Source: Thermacetogenium phaeum DSM 12270
GTDB taxonomy: Bacteria; Bacillota; DSM-12270; Thermacetogeniales; Thermacetogeniaceae
Direction of reading: 5' to 3'
Assembly (NCBI RefSeq): GCF_000305935.1
Contig: NC_018870.1
Span: 2,217,001-2,281,000, forward strand
Length of the DNA stretch: 64,000 nt
Each line of letters opens with the position of its first letter. The stretch's first letter is position 1. The notes below the pieces were generated by a model. It saw nothing but the letters and a program-made list of their open reading frames with translations, was not told the DNA's origin and did not search any database. The position numbers were made by a program, and so were the translations under genes. This document shows positions 15,857-25,381 of the stretch, piece by piece.

Positions 15857-18800
15857 TTATCTACTCCTGTTCGCATTCTCACGCGCTTTCCTCTTTTCTT
15901 CATTGGTTAAGTGCACGTCGTTGACCCGGTCGCCGGTAAACTGACCATTATTCCAGAACCAGGGAAACTGTTCTTGAGGGCGCCTAGGCTCTTTGCCGCG
16001 ATCCTTTCTCCAATTGATATTCGGCTTCCACCGGAGGATGCCAGCACCTTTCCGGCCGCCGGGAAGGTCAGAAGCCATAAACGGCCGGATGTTGACCCTG
16101 ACTCCGTCATTGATGTCCGGTTCCCAGCCGATGGGCTGCTGTTCGATAGGCTTCCAGCGAACGAAAATGTCGAAAGGAGGTTCCCCTTCGAGGATGGCGA
16201 TGAGGCGTTTCTGCAGTTCCAATGCCGCCGCCAGTCGATCCTCGGCACCCCCTTCGCCCCGTTTCACCCCATCTTTCTGCCGGGTAATCCACTCACCGAG
16301 ATAACTATAAGTGAGGCTTTCTAAAACCTGCCTGCCCTTGCCGTTGCCCCCGGCCAGCTTGTGGTAGTTGACCAGGGCATGGAAACCGTCGCGCCGGCGC
16401 CCGTCCCAGATATGCCAGATGAAGGGTCGGTGGTGAAAGAGCTTGCAGTGCTGTTCAAAGAAATCGCTGCGGAGCCACTCGTCAAGCTCCTTCGCTTCAG
16501 AGCCCGTTGCTGCGATAAGTTCCCGCTCTTTTTCCGGCGACCAGTCATCACCATAGGCAGCGGCAAGTAAAGCCCGCAGGCGTTCGGCAGCCGGGTCTTC
16601 TCCGCGGACGGCGGGAAGGCAGACTATTCCTTCGTTATCAGCGTAACTTTCCAGTTCCCTGCACCGCCGTACCAACCGGCGTGCCTCCGCAGACAACCGC
16701 ATCGAGTCATCCAGCTCCGCCGGCCAGCGGTAGCCCAAAAGGCGGGCCACCGCCACCTGAAGGGGGCTGGTAGAAACTGTCGGGTGCCCGTGGAAGATCC
16801 ATTGGGTTGGGTCATCCGAGTAAGGTTCGGGGAGGCCCTTTGGATACTTCTCGGCGGCGACTTTCTGCCAGTATTCCAGGTCGAAAGGAACGTTCGCAAA
16901 TACCCCAGGAGTTACAAGAATTTTCTGGTCAAGTTTCCTAACTTCTCTTTCAAAGACATCAGATTCTAGAAAAGCCCAGATAGCAAGTTTGTTTAAAGAA
17001 TTGAAGGGGATTATCGTCGCAAGTACCTTGCTATAAAATTCTCCATTGTATATTGATGCCGTAATACGCCTAGAACCAGAAACAAAAAAACCTTGTTTAC
17101 CTATAGCCTCAAGACCTTGGATTCGTGCGCCATCTGATTTAGCGAGCTCACAATTATCATTTGGCCAATCCCATACATGGCTTCGTCCCGAATACACGCC
17201 TTCATCAGGTGCAGATAATAAAAGCTTCCATCGCACGTTGAAGCTATTGAATTCCCAAAAACAACGGACAAACCTAGGCTCATCACCGGTCGATGACCCT
17301 TGAAGTATTGAACAATACTGCCCTAGCGTTTCATCGACCAATGGTATTTCTGTAATTGTAACTCTTGCTTCTGGATTTTTAAACTGATTGCTCTGATCCA
17401 CAGTCCGAAGCTCTCCTATACAAAGAAACCGATCTTTCTCCCGTGCCGTGCGGGGGGCGGTGGCGTCGAGGCCGGCGAAGGTGTGACCATCTGACGGAGC
17501 AGAGGTGGAAATGGCAAGTAAAACAACATTCACTACCTCGCCTGATATAGTCTCGAATGCACCCGGGCCAAGTTTAGCAACGATATCCCATCGTCTTGTT
17601 TTCAGCATACGGGTTCGAAACTTCTTATAGGCGGTCAAAAAAAGCCAGTTCTGCGGCAAAACTAAAGCCGTTGTGCCTTCAGGCGAATTGAGTCGGAGCA
17701 GGCGGTTTAGAAAAACAGTGGCAATATCATTTTTAGCTTCGTTATAATACTTGAGGCAAAATTCCTTAAGCTTATTGGCCTGCTTCCCCCGGGCCAGGTA
17801 CGGCACATTGGTGATTATCAAGTGGTAGCGCCCGCCGAGAATCTGAACTGCATCAGCGATGCCGCAGGCGGCAACGCCTAACTCATGCTGCTCGTAGTCG
17901 TCTTTCTCCACAGACATAGCCTTCTCCAACAAAGGGCGGAGTTCATCAAATCCGGCTTCAAACAGGTTATTTTCTATAGCGGAACCCGGATCGATGAGGC
18001 TCCCTAAAATGGGAGCATCCTGGAAAAGCTCATAAAGCCGGGCCATGCCGTTGCGCAGGCGCTCGTCATCTCCCGCCAGGGCGAGCCAGTCTTCCTTTTT
18101 GGCATTAGGGGCGATGCCGGAACAGGCTATTCGCATCTGAGGCAAGGAACGGTATCCGCCGGCGCCGGGATAGGTCCAGGCCGCCAAGGCCAGGGCAAAG
18201 GCGGCGATCTGCGTGCAGCGCTCATCGATCTCCAGGCCGTGGAGATTATCTCTCAGGACGGCATCGCATGCCTCCCGGGCCGTCAGGCCTTCCTCGGCCA
18301 TACGAATCGGGACCAGGTGGTAGAGCGCCGCGACCAGGAAATGTCCCGAGCCGCAGCAGGGGTCCAGGATTTTAAGACCGGCCGCCCGTTTCGGCCATTC
18401 TTTGAAGGTCCCGGCGGCGGGGCGCCACGGCCCCTCCCCATCGCCGGTGCGGACAAAACGAAGGTAATCCCAGGTTACACCGGGTAATGAAACCGCCCTG
18501 CGAAGCTCTTCCTCACTTTCTGCCTGCCCGGCCAGCTGCGGATTTTCCGCCAGTACCCTGCCGGCGTACCAGGCGCCAATGGTGTTGTGAATAAGGAAAT
18601 TGACCATATAAGGCTCCGTAAAGAGTTGGGTAACGGCCGGCAATTCATCGGCGCCGATTTTATTGCCCGACTCGTTGACCTGTTTCTTCCTCTTGCTCTG
18701 CCAGAACTGGTAGACCCATCCGAGGGCATCGCTGGCTTTAAAGATATCCGGCTCCAGGTCGTCGAGCAACTGCTCCAGCTTTAATTGATATTCGTACGGA

Positions 18801-19261
18801 AAAGCAACCTGCAGCACCGGGTCATCCGGACGAAAGATCTGCGGCAGCATCTGCTGGGCAAAACGGCTGGCCAGGGTCCAAAGATCGCTGCCTTCCTCCC
18901 GGGCCAGTTCATCACACTCATCCAGGCTGACGGCCACCCCCATCTCCGGCTCGATAAGGAGGTCATTTTCCGCCAGGAAACGGGCAAAGAGCATCCGATG
19001 CCAGTATTCGTAAGCACACTCCTGGATCAGATGGATAATTTCCAGTTTTCCGCTTTTGTCCTGCTTATCCCCCAGCTGCCGCGCCCGGGCACGGAGGTGG
19101 TTGCGAAGCCGGCGCTGTTCCGAACTCATATGGCTGTAAGGCTCGTGATGGTGCACAGCTAAAGCCTCCAGGGCCGCCCTGGCTCCGGCCTCGGCAACAT
19201 CCCGGGCTTCGACGACAGTACGTTCAAGTTTATTTCGCTGTTCTGCTGACAGTACCGGCAT
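15857..19261 (-). CDS. pglX: BREX adenine-specific DNA methyltransferase PglX
   Basis: 1134 residues. N6-adenine methyltransferase that marks one strand of a short asymmetric site so the BREX system can tell self from phage DNA. SAM motif I is DPCCGSG (300-306) in KILDPCCGSGHFLVAALYHL. Catalytic motif IV is NVPY (485-488) in LIITNVPYLARGK, where the usual form is NPPY/F. Target recognition is expected in the C-terminal half (about 700-1000). Start ATG 19261; the brxC stop lies 13 bases upstream. Length and order fit type I BREX. No frameshift is visible across 3.4 kb, so the methylase should be functional unless the motif IV change matters. Confidence 0.92.
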   Translation of the reverse strand: MPVLSAEQRNKLERTVVEARDVAEAGARAALEALAVHHHEPYSHMSSEQRRLRNHLRARARQLGDKQDKSGKLEIIHLIQECAYEYWHRMLFARFLAENDLLIEPEMGVAVSLDECDELAREEGSDLWTLASRFAQQMLPQIFRPDDPVLQVAFPYEYQLKLEQLLDDLEPDIFKASDALGWVYQFWQSKRKKQVNESGNKIGADELPAVTQLFTEPYMVNFLIHNTIGAWYAGRVLAENPQLAGQAESEEELRRAVSLPGVTWDYLRFVRTGDGEGPWRPAAGTFKEWPKRAAGLKILDPCCGSGHFLVAALYHLVPIRMAEEGLTAREACDAVLRDNLHGLEIDERCTQIAAFALALAAWTYPGAGGYRSLPQMRIACSGIAPNAKKEDWLALAGDDERLRNGMARLYELFQDAPILGSLIDPGSAIENNLFEAGFDELRPLLEKAMSVEKDDYEQHELGVAACGIADAVQILGGRYHLIITNVPYLARGKQANKLKEFCLKYYNEAKNDIATVFLNRLLRLNSPEGTTALVLPQNWLFLTAYKKFRTRMLKTRRWDIVAKLGPGAFETISGEVVNVVLLAISTSAPSDGHTFAGLDATAPRTAREKDRFLCIGELRTVDQSNQFKNPEARVTITEIPLVDETLGQYCSILQGSSTGDEPRFVRCFWEFNSFNVRWKLLLSAPDEGVYSGRSHVWDWPNDNCELAKSDGARIQGLEAIGKQGFFVSGSRRITASIYNGEFYSKVLATIIPFNSLNKLAIWAFLESDVFEREVRKLDQKILVTPGVFANVPFDLEYWQKVAAEKYPKGLPEPYSDDPTQWIFHGHPTVSTSPLQVAVARLLGYRWPAELDDSMRLSAEARRLVRRCRELESYADNEGIVCLPAVRGEDPAAERLRALLAAAYGDDWSPEKERELIAATGSEAKELDEWLRSDFFEQHCKLFHHRPFIWHIWDGRRRDGFHALVNYHKLAGGNGKGRQVLESLTYSYLGEWITRQKDGVKRGEGGAEDRLAAALELQKRLIAILEGEPPFDIFVRWKPIEQQPIGWEPDINDGVRVNIRPFMASDLPGGRKGAGILRWKPNINWRKDRGKEPRRPQEQFPWFWNNGQFTGDRVNDVHLTNEEKRKARENANRSR

Positions 19262-19274
19262 CCATTTCCCCCTC

Positions 19275-22200
19275 CTACGAGATCACAATGGGGCCGCTCT
19301 TAATCCTTTCTAGAAGCTCTCTCTCAATTTCAGCCACCCAGGCTTTAACATCATTTTCTGTCCTCAGAATGCTGCTGGTCAGTTTTACCTTTTGCGTTTT
19401 TGGCTCAAGCAGCTTGGCAGCCGCCATGGCAGCATTGCTAAACTGCTGAGGAAGGGCATCCGTCCTGGTTTTCCAGCTGGACAGAGGGGCCTCCTGGAGA
19501 CTTCGAAGCAAGGATTCATCATCTTCTACGGAAAGTTGGGGAACGCTGGCAATACCTTCAGCCGCAAGAATTTGTTGCTGCCGTTCCGGAGATAGCTTCT
19601 GCCAGTTCTCATTACCCTCGAGAGCTGCTTTCTCCCGGTTATATACCGCCTCAAAGTTGTTATAAGCCTGCCTGACAGCGCTGCGGAGCGCTTTAACGGC
19701 TGCCCTGTAAATGTCCGGAACCGGATCGGGTTCCTCTAACAAGCGACGTTCAGAGCACACAGCATTGGCCTGTTTTTGCAGTTCTTCTCCTTCAGGGAGG
19801 CCATGGGCGTGTTTTAACAGGAGCTGAAGTCTATCCCAGACAGGCTTGCGCTTTGCCGCCAAGTCCGCCAATGCTGACCACCTCTGCAGTTGTTGGGCTA
19901 AGGTGTCAAACTGTTCCAGTATCGCTGCCAGCTGTTCATTACCGGCCAGCCCCCGCATTGCTTCCAAATGGGCCTTAGATGGACGCTCGGGCAGTGGCGG
20001 ATCGCCGCCGGCACGATCGGCCAGATCCATAAGCCTGGCAAGAAATTGCCCGGCAACAGAAGATTCCTCCCCCGCCTTGTAGCGAAGGCCTGCCGTTTGA
20101 AAGAGCTTGCGCAGCTTCATGCGGCTGCGGGCATCTATGGTTACCGTTTCCACCCGGAAGTCGGTAGCCGGAATCTTGGCCTGATCCAATTGACCGCGCT
20201 CTAGCTGGGCACCTTTATAGACAGCGCGCAGATGTCCGGTGGCGAAAAGCGTGATCAAAGCAGCGTCAATAGCATCACGCGGCCAGCCGTAAGGTGCTTT
20301 TTCAAAGGTTTCGCGAATTTCCTTCCCTGTCTTGCCGGATCCGATTGCGGAAAGAATTGCTGAACAGACAGGGTGTTTTTCGGGCGCATCGTTCCAGCCT
20401 ACGGCCTGGAAGGCGTCTTCGTTGCCGTTCTTTGCCCTATCGAGAACAATCGGCCAGCGGTCGTCGTCGGCTTCCCGGAAGTTCGGAAAGAGGCGGTCCA
20501 AGGATGCTTCTGCGGCTGCCAGCACTTTTTCTTTGATGGAGAACTCAAAACGCTCTTGCCCCCCGCCTTGAAACACCCTGGCCGCATTAATCACATCCCG
20601 GATAATGCTGTCCCGGGCAGCCTCTGCCGCTTTCATACGGGTGGACATAGCATCACGAGCATCCCGTCCCTCATCTGTTGTGGGTGTACCCTTGAATTCA
20701 ATGGTGGCCTTAGCCGCCTCATATTCAATAATCGCTTTCTTTAAGTCTTCAGCACTTTCTTTCGGGATATAGACGAAAATAGTCGGGTCGTCATTACCTG
20801 CCGCCCGTGCATCGGCCAAGACAGTACTTTCATTTTCTCCCCAGCCGTCGCGGATCCAAACCGGGACTTTGAAGCCTTGCGTTTTTGGCGGCTCGCTGCC
20901 AAAGTGAATTTCCAGCTTGCGCCGCTCAGTGCATTTCCCCTGGCACAATTTAATATTGTTTAGAATATCCATACAAGCAGCATTCAACAGAGCCGAACGC
21001 CTACTGGACAAAGCCGTAAGATCATTATTGAGTCTGGTTTGCCGGTTTCGGAATTCCCGGTCCCATTCGCTGCTCTCTCGGGTCTGAAGGCTGTATTCCT
21101 CGTCCAGCTTGATAAGCTTTCCTTCCTCAACCAGTTTCTCGAGGACCCGTGGAATCTCTCCGCGCAGGACAGGGCCATCATTGGCCAGGTCGCTTACCAA
21201 AAGATCTGCCAACATATCCGCGGTAGCACGGACCCCAATATCAACGATGCTTTCACGAGGGAGTTTGCGGATGAGGAATATAAGTGCGCAAATTCGCTTG
21301 GCTAACAAACCTTCCGGAGTTCCATCGTCCAGATTACGAATGGTTTCGTCAATTTCCCGTAAAAGAAACCCCGTGCGAAGCAAGTCCGGCTGGAGCTGGT
21401 CAAATATGAAATCAGCCGGCACGACCGTCCCCACAGGTTTTTCAGCAATCTCCCGAACAGCATCGTGAACAATACGGAGTTGCGTACGAAGCTGGCTCCT
21501 GGTTCCTGAAACGTCGACGGCCCGTAGGACATGCTCCCAGAACCGGCGGCGGACGGGTAAAAGGGGATAGTCTTCGACGATAATGCTCCGGTCTTCACTT
21601 CGGGGAGCAATTCGCGTACCGATAAGATGCCGGTCAATTTCACCGGCGTAAGCAGTTAACACTTCTTCGATGGCCTTACGCTTATCTGCTTTTTTGGCCA
21701 GCACCACCCGGCGGGTCACAGTTTCAACATCCGTATCCGAGAGTTCAACAGGTATCGTAAAACGATCCTTCAATCGCTGGAGAAGCGGGAGATTACCGCT
21801 CAGCGCGGTCTGACCTGCCCCTATAAGCAGTATGCGGCTATCAAGCTGCTTGCATAGGGCTTCCGCCACTTCTTGCACATCGTAGGAACGGGCTGCGCTG
21901 TCGCCTATGAAGAGTTGGACTTCGTCGAGCACAATCGCTGTGCAGGGGAGCTGACCGTTCAGAGAAAGGACATCGCGTATGATCTGGATGAACTCGGATG
22001 TCGAAATATCGTCCACAGCGGGAAACTGGGCACGAATAGTGGCTCGTACCTGCTTGAGATCGGAGGCAAAATCAGGGTCAGCCTCCAACAGCGCTGTGGC
22101 TATTACCGGACTGGCATATAAATGGCGCAGTTCCTGCCAAAAGTCCTTGCCCGAATCCTCCACAGCCTTTTTAACCTGACCGTAGATGCCATTTTTTTGA

Positions 22201-22721
22201 AGCCAAAGACAAAATTGGGCTTGGGGAAGAGACTCGGGCAGGCCTTTCGAGCGAAAGATAATGCTGAGAACGGCCAGACGAAGGCTTTTCCCTCCACCGG
22301 ACGGCAGCGTTCCCCCCGCAGCATGAAGCCCGCCACACCTTTTCCCTAACGTGTCCAATTCTTTAAGCAAATCTTTTACTTCCACTGGCAGCCGCGCTAA
22401 TTCACGGGCAGTCGACCCATCAGACTCAAATTTGGTGTTGACCCATAAATGGCGGAGCATCTTTAATAGATGCGATTTACCGCTGCCAAAAAAACCACTT
22501 ACCCAAACGGCTGGCTGGCTTGTCGAATCCGCATTACTCAAGTAAGACTCGAGAATGCGTATAAGTCCGTCTTTATACTGCCCCTCGCAAACAAAATGCT
22601 CCAGTTCATAGCGAAGGGTTTCCATCTCTTTAGAAGTGGCCGCTTCAGCAACAGTGGCAACACCGTCATTGGGTAATTTGGAAACAACAGGGTCGCGCTG
22701 GAAGATCTCACGGTTCTTCAT
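19275..22721 (-). CDS. brxC: BREX P-loop ATPase BrxC
   Basis: 1148 residues. The start MKNREIFQRDPVVSKLPNDG is typical for BrxC. The P-loop is GFFGSGKS (76-83) in VWVSGFFGSGKSHLLKMLRH. A Walker B-like CTAIVLDEVQLFIGD follows, then an ORC/STAND-like core and long helical, coiled-coil-rich C-terminal regions (about 560-1130). BrxC is a large ATPase required for both BREX methylation and defence. Its ATG overlaps the brxB stop by four bases (ATGA), so the two are translationally coupled. Confidence 0.93.
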   Translation of the reverse strand: MKNREIFQRDPVVSKLPNDGVATVAEAATSKEMETLRYELEHFVCEGQYKDGLIRILESYLSNADSTSQPAVWVSGFFGSGKSHLLKMLRHLWVNTKFESDGSTARELARLPVEVKDLLKELDTLGKRCGGLHAAGGTLPSGGGKSLRLAVLSIIFRSKGLPESLPQAQFCLWLQKNGIYGQVKKAVEDSGKDFWQELRHLYASPVIATALLEADPDFASDLKQVRATIRAQFPAVDDISTSEFIQIIRDVLSLNGQLPCTAIVLDEVQLFIGDSAARSYDVQEVAEALCKQLDSRILLIGAGQTALSGNLPLLQRLKDRFTIPVELSDTDVETVTRRVVLAKKADKRKAIEEVLTAYAGEIDRHLIGTRIAPRSEDRSIIVEDYPLLPVRRRFWEHVLRAVDVSGTRSQLRTQLRIVHDAVREIAEKPVGTVVPADFIFDQLQPDLLRTGFLLREIDETIRNLDDGTPEGLLAKRICALIFLIRKLPRESIVDIGVRATADMLADLLVSDLANDGPVLRGEIPRVLEKLVEEGKLIKLDEEYSLQTRESSEWDREFRNRQTRLNNDLTALSSRRSALLNAACMDILNNIKLCQGKCTERRKLEIHFGSEPPKTQGFKVPVWIRDGWGENESTVLADARAAGNDDPTIFVYIPKESAEDLKKAIIEYEAAKATIEFKGTPTTDEGRDARDAMSTRMKAAEAARDSIIRDVINAARVFQGGGQERFEFSIKEKVLAAAEASLDRLFPNFREADDDRWPIVLDRAKNGNEDAFQAVGWNDAPEKHPVCSAILSAIGSGKTGKEIRETFEKAPYGWPRDAIDAALITLFATGHLRAVYKGAQLERGQLDQAKIPATDFRVETVTIDARSRMKLRKLFQTAGLRYKAGEESSVAGQFLARLMDLADRAGGDPPLPERPSKAHLEAMRGLAGNEQLAAILEQFDTLAQQLQRWSALADLAAKRKPVWDRLQLLLKHAHGLPEGEELQKQANAVCSERRLLEEPDPVPDIYRAAVKALRSAVRQAYNNFEAVYNREKAALEGNENWQKLSPERQQQILAAEGIASVPQLSVEDDESLLRSLQEAPLSSWKTRTDALPQQFSNAAMAAAKLLEPKTQKVKLTSSILRTENDVKAWVAEIERELLERIKSGPIVIS

Positions 22722-23299
22722 CGGTCGCTCACTCCATTATGTAATGTGATGGGTATGGCCAGGTAATTCCACCCATCGCGTGCACCGAGAAGACGATAAT
22801 TGTTGTTTTCGAATTCGCCTGGAAAAAAGACTACCAACCGCCCGCGAACATCTCTGGCGACTTCTTTGAGAACCTGGGATACTTTTGTGAACCCGTACAG
22901 GCTGGCAATGCCGTAAACAGCAATAACAGTGTTAGAGTCAACATCTTCTGCAGTAAGTACTTTACGTAGTTCGGCGGCTGCAAAATGCGGGAATTCACCC
23001 TCAAGGGGTATCGTCAGACTGTCGGGCTCCTCGAAATAAATCTCCTTATATTCCAAGTTGCTCATCCATCGGGCGAAAGTTTGAGTAAAGTCAAATGATT
23101 TCCATTTATGTCCAGATTCAATGGTCGCCATCTCGAACAATTCCAACCTGGCACGGAGCTTACGCTCGTCGACTGGAGGATAAACAACAAAAATCATCCT
23201 TTGCTCGCCGGCCAGATTATGCTGCCATGGCGCAGCAATATGGCTGCGATAGCGGTTTGCCAGTTCCTCAATTCTACTCACGCAGCAACATCCTTTCAT
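22718..23299 (-). CDS. brxB: BREX protein BrxB (DUF1788)
   Basis: 193 residues as read from 23299; the family-like sequence starts at about residue 8 (VSRIEELANRYRSHI), so the GTG there is a plausible alternative start. DUF1788 features: FVVYPPVDERKLRARLELFE, then IAVYGIASLYGFTKVSQVLK and GRLVVFFPGEFENNNYRLLG with DGWNYLAIPI near the end. BrxB is a small core component of BREX; its biochemical role is unknown, though it is needed together with BrxC. It overlaps brxA by 26 bases and brxC by four. Confidence 0.9.
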   Translation of the reverse strand: MKGCCCVSRIEELANRYRSHIAAPWQHNLAGEQRMIFVVYPPVDERKLRARLELFEMATIESGHKWKSFDFTQTFARWMSNLEYKEIYFEEPDSLTIPLEGEFPHFAAAELRKVLTAEDVDSNTVIAVYGIASLYGFTKVSQVLKEVARDVRGRLVVFFPGEFENNNYRLLGARDGWNYLAIPITLHNGVSDR

Positions 23300-24098
23300 T
23301 CTCGGTTAACATCCGATCAACTAATACTTCGACCATGCCTCCGGAATAACACACATCCAATAGACCAAGGCGCTTCGCATCTATTGCCAAAGAAATTAAT
23401 TCTTCCGGAGATGTATCAAGCACCTTTGTCCATAACGTTTTGAATAAACCGGGGCCCCGCACTCCAAGCAGGTACCCCAAAAGGAGAGCATATGCGGTGA
23501 CGACAGGTGTGGGCACTACTTTTTGGCGAAACTTACGAACGCGGCCTTTTAAGTGTCCCGACTTGGTCCAGGATGCAGAAGCGTTACGAACGACCTTATC
23601 AAGCGTTCTGTCATTTAGCCGGTTTCCGATGCTTTGGCGCAGCTCATCTGTCATCACTTGCCGGGCCAGTTCATCACCCGGCTTCATCCGGAGAATAGTA
23701 AGTGAAGTAATTCTTAAAAGAGGATCTCTGGCCATAGCGGTAAGCAAGGCCAAAAGCGGGCGGCCTTTCTCATCTGCGTACCAGCAATAACGCAAAACTC
23801 TAAATATTAGCAGCGACGGATCAAGCCCATATAACTCCCGCATACGCTGGCAGGAAAGTCTTCGGGTCGCGGCCGTCCGCTTGCCCAGGCAATTGTAGTC
23901 AACAATTGCTTTTATATAGTCATCACGAGAAGCATCTTCTGAACATTCATGGAGTAATAACGATAACTCTTCCAGCATGATGGTTCTGCTCGTATGGGTT
24001 CCTTTGTCCCCAAAGCGAAATCCCATCTCTTCCCAGAGGAAGTATGGTAATGAGTTTGCATCCTGTTTTATATCGGCTAAAATTGGGTCATTCTTCAT
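23274..24098 (-). CDS. brxA: BREX protein BrxA (DUF1819-like)
   Basis: First gene of the operon. The frame is open from 24254, but the promoter identified here (TTGCCA at 24172, TATGAT at 24149) would start transcription near 24136, inside that extension, so I choose ATG 24098 (MKNDPILADIKQDANSLPYF, 274 residues) after AGGTTGGTG. The centre (ATRRLSCQRMRELYGLDPSL, LLALLTAMARDPLLRITSLT) resembles the winged-helix core of BrxA, a small DNA-binding BREX component. The protein is longer than the roughly 200-residue classical BrxA, so assignment rests partly on position. Confidence 0.75.
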   Translation of the reverse strand: MKNDPILADIKQDANSLPYFLWEEMGFRFGDKGTHTSRTIMLEELSLLLHECSEDASRDDYIKAIVDYNCLGKRTAATRRLSCQRMRELYGLDPSLLIFRVLRYCWYADEKGRPLLALLTAMARDPLLRITSLTILRMKPGDELARQVMTDELRQSIGNRLNDRTLDKVVRNASASWTKSGHLKGRVRKFRQKVVPTPVVTAYALLLGYLLGVRGPGLFKTLWTKVLDTSPEELISLAIDAKRLGLLDVCYSGGMVEVLVDRMLTENERMLLRE

Positions 24099-24115
24099 GT
24101 GTTTTAGCACCAACC

Positions 24116-24141
24116 TTTTGCCGGCAAATATGCCGGCAAAA
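24116..24141. promoter_or_regulatory. Perfect 11-bp-arm palindrome at the BREX transcription start
   Basis: TTTTGCCGGCA (24116-24126), spacer AATA, TGCCGGCAAAA (24131-24141). It begins right after the -10 box and covers the expected start point. It is either a repressor operator or a hairpin at the 5' end of the BREX mRNA. Confidence 0.65.
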
Positions 24142-24143
24142 TT

Positions 24144-24172
24144 ATCATACCTTATTCTGGTAGTGCTGGCAA
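24144..24172 (-). promoter_or_regulatory. Predicted sigma-A promoter of the BREX operon
   Basis: Minus strand: -35 TTGCCA (24172-24167), 17-base spacer, -10 TATGAT (24149-24144), about 46 bases upstream of the chosen brxA ATG. No other convincing promoter is seen nearer to brxA. Confidence 0.6.
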
Positions 24173-24343
24173 GCTGAATTATTATGAAGTCTCGCGCCAA
24201 GAAAAAACGCCGCCAGAACCCGGGCAGCAGTGTCAAACGATGCTTATCAAGCAAAATTCATTATTCTTTCCAACAGCAACGCACCAGCGTTTTTCAAGAG
24301 ATCAACCGATCCCTCACCGGTTCCAAAGATGCTCAGGGCTTTT

Positions 24344-24585
24344 TCAATATCCCCAGCCGTGCGCTATACCGGCCTGGCAAGCTCTTCTCTTAGCGTCTCC
24401 GCTCTCACTCCCGGCGCGTTCAGGTTCAGAAGCCATATGCCGTTCCAGAGCGCCTATCCTTGCCTCCAGGTCTTCGACCCTCCGCTCCAGACTGCTCACC
24501 TGGCCCGCCTCTGCAGTTGCTTCCAAAAACAGTATACTACACCACCGAGGGCGGTAGTCACCGCCGCAACCGTGAAAACGACCAA
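24344..24585 (-). pseudogene. Possible frameshifted small membrane/coiled-coil protein
   Basis: One frame from TTG 24585 encodes a single membrane helix (LVVFTVAAVTTALGGVVYCF, then WKQLQRRAR) and stops at TGA 24496. The next frame carries a heptad stretch (LERRVEDLEARIGALERHMA) to 24344. Read together they would make a small membrane-anchored coiled-coil protein, joined by one frameshift near 24510. No ribosome site is convincing. It lies just upstream of the BREX promoter on the same strand. Confidence 0.35.
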
Positions 24586-24589
24586 TGGT

Positions 24590-25140
24590 TATTGCTCGCA
24601 GGGGAGCCTCGCATTGCTCACATGTTAGCTGGCAGAAATCTAAGAAATCTTGAAGGAGGTCCTGTTCCAGGCGGGAGTGCAAAGAAAACCAGCAACTCTT
24701 TCATGATGGTTTTAGTGGATGGAGTCTTGGCAGTTGCCCAAGGTTAATACGCTCTCACGCCGGACTCTCTGATGTATCGACGTACCCGGTAGTATCAAAA
24801 GGCTGGTCAATATACTGAAGCATCCCTAAAAAAGGAGAAATATAAACGACATTATTTCCTATAATCTCTGATTTTATATGGAAGGAAAAAGAAGGAGAGT
24901 AAAGAAATAAAAGGAAATAGATGTGTGCCAATGCTACATTTAAATTATTGTCCAAGATCATCCGTAAATAGATGGTAAACATTTTTTTGGGGGGGAGCTA
25001 CTTCGATTCACACCAAACAGGTAAAACAAGGGGGTGCTAGTAATAAACTGAAACAAGGCAGTGATTATGTTTCATAAAACATAGGTTAGGTTAAAAGTTG
25101 TTGGAAGAAAAACATAATCTTTATAAAGGGAGTGTTTTTA
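24590..25140. other. Gene-poor AT-rich stretch
   Basis: No gene I would defend. A 41-codon plus-strand frame (24621-24746, MLAGRNLRNLEGGPVPGG and on) and a minus-strand frame at 24755-24982 lack ribosome sites and family-like features. Confidence 0.4.
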
Positions 25141-25354
25141 ATGAGAAAAAATATGTTTATTACTGTCTAGCCCGTACAGTGGTGTATATGCCCGTAGTTA
25201 TGTAGCTCTTTATAGCTATACCCAGTCGAACCAACCACAAATCAGGATTGGTAATATAGATTATAGACCAACCTCATCCATTTATACGAATTGGTTAACT
25301 GGTGAATGTGATCCAAATCCTAATGGGTCTTATACTCATACTTACGGATATTAA
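25141..25354 (+). pseudogene. Broken gene for a small Tyr-rich, probably secreted peptide
   Basis: After AAAGGGAGTG the ATG at 25141 starts MRKNMFITV, like the first residues of a signal peptide, but a TAG follows at once. The next frame, 25172-25354, is open for 60 codons: PYSGVYARSYVALYSYTQSN, QPQIRIGNIDYRPTSSIYTN, WLTGECDPNP and a GSYTHTYGY end. It has 11 Tyr, one Cys and few charges, consistent with an exported peptide. The hydrophobic core of the signal is missing, so a deletion has destroyed the gene. The toroid-repeat protein gene lies about 60 bases downstream once the IS is removed, so the two likely formed an operon. Confidence 0.45.
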
Positions 25355-25381
25355 AGGAATTAAGATAAAAAATTAAAAATG

